Shown here piece after piece: positions 31,487 through 42,500 of a stretch of 64,000 nucleotides of DNA. A model generated the notes under the pieces. It ran no database searches. It had not been told where the DNA came from and saw nothing but the letters and a program-made list of their open reading frames with translations. The stretch spans positions 124,510 to 188,509 of the forward strand of contig NW_013657673.1 in the NCBI RefSeq assembly GCF_000142905.1, written 5' to 3'. Each line of letters starts with the position of its first letter. Within the stretch, counting starts at the first letter, position 1. A program made the position numbers and the translations under genes. This DNA comes from Thecamonas trahens ATCC 50062 (taxonomy: Eukaryota; Apusozoa; Apusomonadida; Apusomonadidae).

Positions 31487-33285
31487 CTAGCTGAGAAGGA
31501 ACGAGAAGGCGATGAGCGCCAACAAGAGGCCGATACAGATAAACGACATGATGGCGCGAGCGCTGTCGATAGGAATACCTGTGGCCACCACACCATACCA
31601 CTCGCGGCCGCGAGTGGTGCGGCGGAGGCGTGGGTCAGCAGCGACACCCGGCGCCGAGACGGCACTGCCGGTCTGGCCCTTGGTCGCCGAGAGCGACGAC
31701 GAGCCGCGACCGCCGCCAAAGACATAAAACTCAGAGTCGGGGTGGTAGTGGACACGATAGATGGGCATGGAGCGGACGGTAATCCGCTGGGCCACGAGCC
31801 GGGCGTTGTCCGGCACAATGAGCGGAGTGGCGCCAAGGACCTCTTCTATGACGTTGCGCATGGCCTCGGGGAGCGAAGTGGCGACGTCGTCCATGGTCAG
31901 CTTGTGCGGCTGGCGCAGTTCGTACAGCGCCGGCGAGAATGAGGAAAGAACGACCAGCTGGTCGATGGGCAACTTGCGAGCGAGATTGGAGTCTGTGCCT
32001 GGCACAAAAGCACGCTCAAAGCGCGGTGTCTGCCACATAGCGAGCAAGTCGGCGGCCTGCTTAGTTCGCCCCGTGCCCTCACACTGGGTGCAGACAACGG
32101 CGCCGTGCTGGCCGCACTGTTGGCAGGCGTTGTGGTGCTCGTAGTCGATACCCTCTCCATCGCACCATCCGCATGGCACCGAGCCGCTGCCTTCGCATCG
32201 TGAGCAACGCATGGCCGGGCGGTCACCGGCGAGGTCAACTGGGACGCGCAGCTCGTGGAAGGCCTGGAACGATGGCGGCGGCATGACGTCGAGCGACCAC
32301 GGCGTGCCCGAGGCCGGGACTTCGACGGCGAGTGCAGAGGCGTCGGCGGGGCGCTCGGTCGGAACAAGCTTGCGGAACTCGAGAAACGACTCGAGAAAGA
32401 CGGCAAAAGCACCAAGGCGCTCAATCGACTCGATAAAGACCGAGTCGGCAAAGTTGCGGCGGCGCATCTTGGTGCTTTTGATGTAGCGGCGGAGGGCCGA
32501 GCGAGCTTGTGACTCGGAGAGGCCCACATGGACGCCAATGTCGTGTGATGTGACGTCGCCGAAGCGGACTCTCCGCTGAGCCTCGTCCACCGAGTCGTCA
32601 CCAGCAACCGATGCGCCGTCAGCCTGAGCCCGCGACGTCCGCCGCGACGTCCGACGCGACGACCGCCGCGAGCGGGCGGTGTCGTCGCCTTGGACAAGGC
32701 GACGACACCAGAGAGGTCCATCAGTGAGGTGTTGATGGTCTCGTCCACGGTGTTTGCAACGGGATTGTCCTCTGCGAGAGCGGCAAAGTGGGCGATGTCC
32801 TCAGGAGCCAACGGAACCCAGTCCGGATCGTCGATGGTTGCCGGTGGGCCGACGTCGAGCAGCGCAGAGCACGAGGCGCACTGAATAAGCGGAGTGGACA
32901 TGGCGACAGCGAGCGAGGCTCCGCAGCTGTGGCACATGGCCACTCGGGTGAAGGCTCCGCCCCCGGTCTCCTGAACCTTGTCCTGCACAGGCTCGCCAGT
33001 GACGGCCGGCATGGAGCTGCCGCCAGCTATGGAGCCGACCGAATCGCCGGCAGCAGTCAGCGGGAAGCCCGAAGAGAACTCGGACATGGATGAGTCAAAG
33101 TCGCGCGAGACATTGGAGTTTGACGAGTTGCGCATCTTCCGTCGCTGCTTCTTGTTGGACGGGGGCTGGCGTGGCGGCGGGCAGTCGCTGGGCGCAACGT
33201 GGGACGGCATGGCGGTCATGGTCGGTGCCGCCTCGTCTCGCTCCTCCGACGGCACAACTTTGTTGCGCACACGGTTGGGGGGCAT
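31487..33285 (-). CDS. SSUH2-like zinc-binding membrane protein (one frame break)
   Basis: About 599 residues from MPPNRVRNKV at 33285. The N-terminal part holds a zinc-ribbon-like pair (CHSCGAS and CASCSALL). The second part has DnaJ-type CxxCxG repeats (CSRCEGSG, CGWCDGEG, CQQCGQHG, CTQCEGTG), then a conserved domain with PIYRVHYHPDSEFYVFG near its end, as in SSUH2/ssu-2 proteins, and a C-terminal membrane helix (IMSFICIGLLLALIAFSFLL). The frame changes near 32697, exactly inside a 15-bp perfect inverted repeat. With one extra G the joined sequence reads LSKGDDTARSRRSS. Upstream and downstream ORFs overlap by several hundred bases in different frames, which is what a slip produces. The molecular function of the SSUH2 family is poorly known. 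Confidence 0.7.
32678..32709. repeat. Perfect 15-bp inverted repeat with 2-nt loop
   Basis: Left arm 32678-32692 (GGTGTCGTCGCCTTG), loop GA, right arm 32695-32709, its exact complement. It coincides with the frame break in the SSUH2-like gene. Confidence 0.85.
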
Positions 33286-33534
33286 GGCTCGACCTCTCCG
33301 CAAGTACGTGTCGGTGACAAGTGTGTCCGTGGCGGTGCGGTGGGTATGGGTGCGGTGGGGTCACGGGTGCGGCTGAGAAGCCTTTCTGCCGAGGAACTCG
33401 GTGAACGGTTGCCGAATTCGATGCGATTGGCGGGTGAATGGCGAAAAAAAGTCTGTCCGCGCGTGGGTACGCCCTGCTTGGCGTGGCCACAGAAGGGAGG
33501 GCCGGTGGGGATGGGGGGAGGCAGGAGGAGGAGG

Positions 33535-33567
33535 AGGGGGGGGGAGGGGGGGGGGGGGGGGGGGGGG
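33535..33567. repeat. Long G homopolymer at the 3' end of the coiled-coil gene
   Basis: Runs of G broken only by two A residues, directly beyond the coiled-coil stop codon. Sense strand is poly-C. Exact length is likely unreliable. Confidence 0.6.
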
Positions 33568-33574
33568 CTTGGTT

Positions 33575-36500
33575 TTACAGTTCATCTACCCGAAGCGAGT
33601 CGAAGCCGTCGGTGTCGACGAGGATGTCGACCGAGGCGCGTCGACCTGGCGAGGCCACGCGTGCCGGGACCGGGGATAGTTGACCGGCGTGAGCGGGACT
33701 TTGGTTGGGTTCGGTCGCATGAACTGGTCGCGGTGGAGGCGACGACGAGACAGCCGGAGACCGTGGCGGTGACGGAGATGGCGATGGCAATGGAGCTTGC
33801 GACAACAACAGTGATGGTGACGGTAGTGGCGAGGGCGATGGTGATGACGGTGGTGCCGGAGCATGCGCAGCGGCATACTCGTCTAGCATACGCTCGGCAT
33901 CAGCATGGTTGCCTTGGGCACGACAGACAGCAACTTGGAGGGCCAGACGGACCTCAGGGTCTTCCAGTGGCGATGGTGCGGGCTCGCCGCGGGCAGCGGC
34001 ACGGACCCAGGAGGAAATGGCAGCCATGGCGAGCTCGAGCGGCGAAGGGTCGCCTGTCGAGGACGCGACATCGTCGTCGGCTCGAGAAGCGCTCGCCAAC
34101 AGCTCGAGCACCCGGGCGTACGAGTCCGAGAGCAACGCCGGAAGCTCGGGTGTGACGGCGGTGTCGCCGACACGATGAGCCAGCTCCTCAACCTCGGCAG
34201 TGAGAACCGCCAGCGACGACTCGAGGTCGTCAATGTCGATGGGTGCATCGGCGGTGAGCGCCTGGTCCTCGATAACGTCGAGAACGTGGAGGGCGCCGGA
34301 CAGGCCGCCGTACTCGACGGTGGCGGCGAGCGCGTTGTTGACCAGAGCAACGGTGTGCTCTGAGCGCGAGTGGGCAGCAGCGGCAGCACGCGTGCGCTCG
34401 ACTTCGAGCGCATCCAGGACTTGGATTAGCTGCTCTGAAAGCAGCCGAACCCGCTCCTGAGAACGAACGAAGGCGGCCGAGACCCGCATCCGCTCCAAGT
34501 ACGCGCGCTCGAGCTCAGCAATGAGAAAGTCGGCGCCGTCGACAGCGGCGTGCAGTGGATAGAGGACATCCGCAAGCACATCGGACCAGCCGGCCTCTAG
34601 ACCGGCGGCAGAGCTCTGTTGTTTTCAGTGGACAGTAAGGAAAAGGGGTGAGTGGAGGTGTTGCAGAGGCGTGGGAAAACGGAGTGGCAGGGTGAGTGAG
34701 CGCTACGCAGACGCAGACGCCGATGACAACGGCGACTGCGGCCGCGGCCGCGATTGGGTGCGGTGGGTGGTTGGAGGAGAGAGCATGGGCGAGAGCGAGT
34801 TGAACAATCGCTCCAGCGAGGTGTCGCCACGTGGCGGCGTCGACGGCGGAGGCCGCGCTGGTGCGGCTGTTGGAGTTGTTGGCGTCATGGCAGGCGACGA
34901 CCGGTGCACCGACGAGGAGACTGGTGTCGATGGTGTCATCACCATTGGCGGTGGTGGTGACCCGTGAGCCATGGAAAACGAGAGCGACGACGAGGTCGAG
35001 GAGACCGCAAGGTGTGGTGGGAACGGAAAGTGAGCCATCGAGATGCGCGAGTGACACCACTCAATGATCCGCTTCATCGAAGCCCGAAGCTCGGCATTGG
35101 TTGACTGCAGCTGCTCAGTGGCTTGGACAAGGCCAGTGACGCGTGACTTTGCGACGTCGCGTTCGCGCGCTGCTTGGGTGGCGGCAGCCGAGGCCGACTT
35201 TGCGGCTGCAGCTTCACGCGCGGCCGAGTCGCGCAGACTAGCGAGCTCGGCGTCGTGGCTGGCGACGGCGTCGGCGGCTGCACGACGTGCAAGCTCCAGC
35301 TCGCTCTGAAGCGTTCCAAGTTCGCGCTCTAGGCGGAGCGTCTCGGCGTGCACGGCTGCGGTGATACGAGCGTCGACGTGGCGCTCGGCCTCGACCAGCT
35401 TGGCGTCGAGACGCGACTGGGCAGCGCGGAGGTCAGCACGAGCCTCACGCGCGGCGGCAGCCTCGCGGTCAGCCGTCGCGCGTGCAGTGCGTAGCTCTTG
35501 TTCAAGCGCGTAGACGCGGGCGTCTGTTTCCGACTCGAGTTGGCGCACGGTGTGGGCCGCCTTGCTGGTTGCAGCGTCAGCATCAGCCCGAGCAAGGTCG
35601 GCCTCACGGCGGGCGTCGGCCATGCCGGTGTGGAATCGAGCTATTGCATCCTCTCGGGCTTTGATCGCAGCCTCGAGTTCGTCCTCTGTGCGCTCAAGCC
35701 GATTGCGGAGCGAGCTGCAAGCTGCGCGGGAGGCTTCCAGGTCCTCAGTCAGAACGCGCACCCGCGCCTGCTCAGTCTCCAGAGCGGCCCTAGTCTCGCG
35801 AGCCCGTTCTGCGGTGGCTGCCAGCTCAGTCTCGGCCTGGTGGGCTTGTGCCTTTGCAGAGCAAAGTAAAGCCTCCGCTTGCTCCGCGTGGTTCTTGGAC
35901 TCGGTGCCAGTAGCGGTCTGCTTCAGCTTGTGGTTGGCCTGCTGCAGCCTGATGTTGGCCTGCTGCAGCTTGTTCTCGGCCTCTCTGGCGCGGGCCTTGG
36001 TCTGATCGAGCTGACCCTCGGCCTGCGCGGCGCGGGCCTTGGCCTGATCGAGCTGACTCTCGGCCTGTTCGGCGCGGGTTCGGGCCTGATCGAGCTCGCC
36101 ATCCATCCGCTCGACACGGACTCGGGCCTGATCGAGCTGATTCTCGGCCTGTTCGGCGCGGGTTCGGACCTGATCGAGCTCGCCATCCATCCGCTCGACA
36201 CGGACTCGGACCTGATCGAGCTGACTCTCGGCCTGCTCGGCGCGGGTTCGGGTCTGATCGAGCTGACTCTCGGCCTGCTCGGCGCGGGTTCGGGTCTGAT
36301 CGAGCTCGCCATCCATCCGCTCGACACGGACTCGGACCTGATCGAGCTGACTCTCGGCCTGCTCGGCGCGGGTTCGGGTCTGATCGAGCTGACTCTCGGC
36401 CTGTTCGGCGCGGGCCTTGGTCTGATCGAGCTGACTCTCGGCCTGCTCGGCGCGGATTCGGGTCTGATCGAGCTGACTCTCGGCCTGTTCGGCGCGGGCC

Positions 36501-39500
36501 TTGGTCTGATCGAGCTGACTCTCGGCCTGTTCGACACGGACTCGGGCCTGATCGAGCTGACTCTCGGCCTGCTCGGCGCGGGTTCGGGTCTGATCGAGCT
36601 GACTCTCGGCCTGTTCGGCGCGGGTTCGGACCTGATCGAGCTCGCCATCCATCCGCTCGACACGGACTCGGGCCTGATCGAGCTGACTCTCGGCCTGTTC
36701 GGCGCGGGCGCGGGCCTGATCGAGCTGACTCTCGGCCTGTTCGGCGCGGGTTCGGGTCTGAACGAGCTGACTCTCGGCCTGCTCGGCGCGGGCGCGGGCC
36801 TGATCGAGCTGACTCTCGGCCTGTTCGGCGCGGGTTCGGGCCTGATCGAGCTGGCTCTCGGCCTGCTCGACACGGGCCTGGACTTCCTCAAGCTCACCCT
36901 TCATCCGCTCGACACGGGCCAATGCATCCATCCGCTTCACATCGGCATGCGCGGCCGCAGCAAGATCCGCAGCCATGCCCATCCTCGCGCTCTCCAGCGA
37001 GTCGACTCTCGCCTGTGCGCGCGCTGCGACCTCGCGGCTCTCGGCCAACGCATGCTCAAGCTCCGTAACCCTGTCCTCGAGTGTCAGAGTCTCAATGCTT
37101 AGCTCGTGTAGCTCCAGCGGGTCACCACCCAGCTCAGGGGCTCCTGGAAACATCGGGAGCCCACCTTCAAGTACCGCGATCCGCCCACGCGCCGCAGTAA
37201 GTTCGGCCTCCAGTACAGCGATGCGGTGCTCGCTCGCATCAAGTCCCAGCGCCAGTGTCTCGTTGTGCTCACTGGCTGCCAACGCCGACGAGTCAAGGTC
37301 CACCGCAAGACCCGCCGCCTGACTCCGCAATGACGTCAGATCGCTCTCCAGTGCTGCCGCACGCGCCTGGCTTGATGCAATCTCGGCCTCCAGCGCACGG
37401 TTCCGCCCACGGAGCATTGCAATCTCGCTGTGCAGGATGGCCACTTGCTCCGCACTCGCCCGTCCACGCTCGTCCTTGCCACGCTGGATCTCGACTTGGT
37501 TTCAAGTGCAGCCAGCTGCGACTGCGTACTCGCCAGAGCAGTCTTGGTGCGTGCATGCTCGCCGTGCTCTTTGGCCAGCTCAGCCGCTGTAGTAGCGGCT
37601 GCAGCCTCGGCCGCTTCAACTTGGCGGGCCAGCCTCTCGCGCTCAGCACGCCATGCGCTCTCACTCGATGCGCGCTCACGGTGGGCCTCTTCCAGTCGCG
37701 CCGCAACCTCGGCCGATCTTGCCTCATTCAGCTGTCGCAGCTCATCGGCTGCTCGCTGCGTCGACTCGGTCTTGGCCAGCTCATGATGCAGCGACTCGAT
37801 CTCCGCCTCAAGCGCAAGTGCAAAGCCCGTCGACGAGTTGAGCTGGGCCTGGAGCGCTGCCACGTGTTCGTCCGCGGCGACAGCGACGACCTTTTCGCGC
37901 TCGCGGGTCTCGTTGAGCTCGGCCACGGCTTGGTCACGAGTCTCCTCAAGCTCGACTTGCATCGCGACCAGCTCACCTTGAGATTCAAGCACAGTTGCCA
38001 GTTCCGACTCGACTGTACGCAGCCGAGTGCTCATCGCCTCCAGCCGCGACTCAGCTTCTGCCGTCCGCGCTTCCTGCTCCACAAGCTGCCGCCTCGCCTC
38101 GTCACGCGCGTCGCGGGTGCTCGACACCTCGGCCACCAGCGCGCGGGCCCGCGCAATGGCACGTGCCAAGGCAGAGCTTGCGCCTGCCACCCGATCACTG
38201 CTTGCGTTCTCCGCCTCGGACAACACAGCAGCCAGTTCGCCGAGTCGCTCGTCGCGCAATCGCGCCGACGCCGACGCTCGCTTCTCGGCTGCGGCAAGAA
38301 GCGCCTGCATCTCACTCACACGTTCGTTGCATTCCGCCAGCTGCCGCCGCATGTGCGCCTGCTCGTACTCGAGTTCGCCTTCCAGACTGGCGATGCGCTC
38401 TGCGCGTGCAATCAATTCGTCATGCGCCATGCCACACTCGCTAGTCCGCTCCCCCAGGGCTCGCCGCGCCTCCATCAACGCCTCCTCAGCATGAATCCGG
38501 GCCTGTTTCTCACGGTCAGCGCCATCCGAGGCACTCGCCAACTCCAGCTGCAGCCGTGCAATCATGTCACTCGCCGACGCCGCCTCTGCACGAGCTGCCT
38601 TGGCGTCGGTCTCGGCCTGGCGAGCTGCTCTTCGGCTGACCTCAAGTAGATTACTCAGTTCGGCATCTGCCCGCTGGGCGCGTGCATTTGTATCCGCAAT
38701 GTCGACTTGACTTTGCGCAACTTCGGCCTCAGCCCGATCACCTCGGCGAACCGCCTCACTCAGCCGCCGTGCGAGCTGGCTTGCTCGGTCTTCTTCGCGA
38801 GCAAGCGCCTTGTGCATCTCGGCCACCTTGGTCTCCAGACGCGCAGCATCGGCCGCAGCACGTGAAGCCAGCTCCCGCTGCTCCTCAGACGCTTGACTCA
38901 TCTCCGCCGACCGCCGCTCGGCGTCACGCAGCTCTGCTTCGGCTGACTCGGCCCGCTCGACAGCAGCGTCGCGCTCAGCCTCTGCCGCGCACGCACGTCG
39001 GACCGCTGCGTCCCGTCGGGTCTTGGCTTTGGCCAGCTCTATGTCGATCGCACGTTCGCGGTCAGCAGCCAGTTTCGCCTCAGCCAAGGACTCGTCACGG
39101 ACCGTAATGGATGTCGCGACCAAGGCCTCGGCGGCTTCGGCGGCATCCTCCGCTACGTCCGCACGCTGCCGCCGTTGTCGACGCCGTCATCTCTTGTGCC
39201 CGCTTGGCTGCCTTCTCGCGCGCAGCCTCAGCCAGTTGCGCCAATTCCCGGCTCGACTCGGCATCCGCTTCCAGCTCGTGCGTTCGGGCCTTGGCCTGCC
39301 GAATCGCCTTTCGCGTGGCTATAAGCTGAGATTCGGCCTCATTGGCCCGGTTCAGTGCAGCCTCTAGGTCGCCCAATGCCTCCAGCTGTGCGACACGTGC
39401 CTTGGCCTCACTAAGATCGGACCGCATGGCGTACAATGCCAATGCGTCTTCTTCGCGTGCCTGCAATGCGTCGTGCCGTGCCTTCTCCAGCTCCTCTGCC

Positions 39501-42500
39501 AGTCGGGCTCTCTGCGCTTGCTCGATGACAACGAGCTGCTTCAGGCGCTCCACCTCGTCGGCGAATTGCCCCAGACGCGCATGATCGCGCTGGGCATCGC
39601 GCAGCTTGTACCGCAGCTCCGCCACCTCGCTTGTCTTGGCCTCCAGCTCCGAGGTATGACGCGTCGCCGCGGCAGTGAGCTCGCGTTTGGTGGCATCAAG
39701 TCGCTCTTCGAAGCCAGAGAGCTCATGGCGCAGCTCCGCCTCAGTCCGCTTGCTTTGGCGCTGCTGCCGCTCAAGCATCTCGCGCAAGGTCGTCACCTCG
39801 TCCGCGACCAGCTTCTCGTTCTTCGCGTGGGCGCTAGTTGCAGCATCTAGACGCGACGCTAGGTCTTCAACCTTGGCACTGGCGGCCTTAGCACTACGTC
39901 GAGCCTTGGTGGCAGCCGCGCGCTCGGCATCCAGCTCTGCGGCGTGGCGACGAGCACTTTCGCGCCGCTGGGTGCGCTCGCGGTCGAGCAGTGTCTGCAG
40001 CTCCACCATGGCAGCCTTCAGCTCCTTGGCGTGCGACCGCCCTCCTGCGCGGGCTTCCTGCAGCTCATCGCGCAGCGTCGCCGCCTCGACCGCCGCATCC
40101 TTTGCCCTTTGCTCGGCAGTCGCGAGGTCGGCTTCGGCTTCTTCTAGGCGGACCTGCAGCTGGGCCATGCGCCGGTTTGGCGCCTTTGCCCTCTCAGCGA
40201 GCTTGCGTCGCAGCGTCGCAGCATCTGCCAATGCAGCCTCTCGGTCAGCATTGAGCGAGCGAGCAACCTCACGGAGCTCGGCTTCGAGCTTGCGTCGCAC
40301 GCTTTCAGTTTCGGCGCAAGCAGCCTCCCGCTCGACCACAGACGACCTCAGCTCGCTCTCGAGCCTCGCCACTTCCCGCCGCATATCCTCGCGCACGGCC
40401 TCGCGTTCCGCCACCGACGACCTCAGCTCGCTCTCGAGCCTCGCCACTTCCCGCCGCATATCCTCGCGCACGGCCTCGCGTTCCGCCACCGACGACCTCA
40501 GCTCGCTCTCGAGCCTCGCCACTTCCCGCCGCATATCCTCGCGCGCGGCCTCGCGTTCCTCCACCGACGACTCCAACTCACTCTCGAGCCTGGCGATCTC
40601 CAACTTGTCCGTCTCGGCTTGTGCCCGGCCATCGTCTCTACTCCCTGCGCGCACGTCTCTCATCACACGGGGGAACTCGGCAGACTCACGTACCTCATTA
40701 GCGCCTTCGGCGGCGCCGCGGACTTGCCGCTCCATCACTTCCTCAACCTTGGCCACCACGCTCTCCAACTGGCGCCGCAGATCCTCGTTGGTTGCACTAT
40801 GGTCGTCTTGTGACTGGCCAGCACTCGCCTTGGCCACAGCAAGCTCGGCGGTAAGATCAGCCGCTCGAGTCGACGCCTCACGTGCCGCCCGCTGTGCAAT
40901 GCTCAGATTCTCTTTCAGCACTTCGATTTGACCCGAGAGCGCTGCGGCGCGCGACGACTCGGCCTGTGCACGTTCCATCAGCCTCGCGTTCGTTGTCTTC
41001 AGCGTCTCTAGTGTCGCCTGTACTGCCGCGCTCATCCCAGCACCGGAGCTCGCTGCCTCTTTGCTGCTCTCCAGCCGCGCTTCCAGCCGCGCGACAACCA
41101 CCTCCATTCTCGCATTCTTCTTGTCGACGCCCTCCTTCTCAAGCCGCACCTGTGTAAGTTCGGCCTTGCACTTGGCCAGTGCTTGCCTGAGGTCGCCTTC
41201 GCCCGTATGCGCCGCCGCATCGGTTTTTGCAGCTTCAAGCGCTGCCGTGAGTCGGGCAATGTCATCATCCTTGCCCGCAACAACGGTCCGCAGCCGAGCA
41301 TCGGCTGCATTCGTGGCTTCAACGCGCGCGTGGTTCGCGGCTTGTCTGCACGCGTCAAGCTCGGCGCGAAGCTTGGTCGCCTTGGCGTCGGCAGCGTCGG
41401 CGTCGGCCCTCAGTCGCGTGATCTCGGAGTCGCGATCACCAAGGTCACGCTCGGTCTCGCGCCGCATGCTCACGAGCTTGTTCTGTGTTTCGGTCAGCTT
41501 TTCCGTCAACGACGCCACAGCCACTTCTTGCCGCGCCAGTTTCTGCTCCTGCTCGCGCACAAGCGCCTGTGCTGTTTTCAGCTCGTGGCTCAAATGCTCT
41601 CGCTCTGTCCGCGCATCAGAGCGCATCGCATCCGCCTGACTTGCCAACCGCGCCAGCTCCTCGTCCTTTCCGGCAATGGTTGCCTCGATGCGTGCCATGG
41701 CAGCTTCGGATGCTTCGCCGCGCGTCCGTGCCATCTCCTGATCGCGGGCAAGCAGTTGCTGTCGGAGCAATGTAATCTGCTCCTTCTCATCCTTCAACGC
41801 GGCGAGCAGCCGCTCAATCTCGCGATCGCGTCCTTTCAGGGCCCGGGTCGTCTCAGTGACCTCTGCTCGCTTCACCGCAAATGCCTGCTCCACCTGGTCG
41901 CACTCGGCAGACTTCTTAGCCAGCCGCTCCCTCGCCACACGCGCCTCGCCGGACAAACGCTCCATCGTCGCCTCTGCCTCGGCTCGCATCCGCTCGAATC
42001 GAGCTTCCGACTCCTTCACCCGACTCTCCAGTGATGCAATCTTGGCAACCTGTCGCGCAGCTTCCTCCCTCATTGCATCAAGATCGGTGTCCTTGGCGAC
42101 CATGGCCGCCTGGATTCGCACCATGGCCTGCTCTGACGCCTCGCCGCGAGCGCGCGCCATTGCTTGGTCGCGCTCGAACAGCTCGGTCCGCAGCTGGCTG
42201 ACCTCGCCTTGCGCCGCCTCAAGCTGAGTCTTCAACTCCGCGACCCGCGCCTCGGTGGCCTCGGCCTTGGCCGTCAGTGACGCCACACCTGCCGATGCAT
42301 GCGCCAGTGCCTGCTCGCGGTCCTGCAGTGTGCTCCGAGCACGGCTAAGCTCTTCATCCCGGAGAGCAATTGCAGCACGGCCCTCACTCCGCGACGCCTC
42401 AAGTCGACTGGTAGCATCCTCGAGCTGTGCGCTAAGCGAGGTCACCCGGGCACGTTCATGTGCCAGCTCCTGCTCCAATTGGCGCAGTGCCGCATCCGCT

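Noticed and set aside
36002-36883. CRISPR-like regular repeat spacing
   Set aside because: Units are directly adjacent with no unique spacers and encode protein.
35879-37102. 407-codon plus-strand ORF of repeated LIELTLGLFGAG units, looking like a hydrophobic repeat protein
   Set aside because: It is the complement of the 42-bp coiled-coil repeat. The repeat length is a multiple of three, so all frames stay open; the minus frame continues the coiled coil on both sides.
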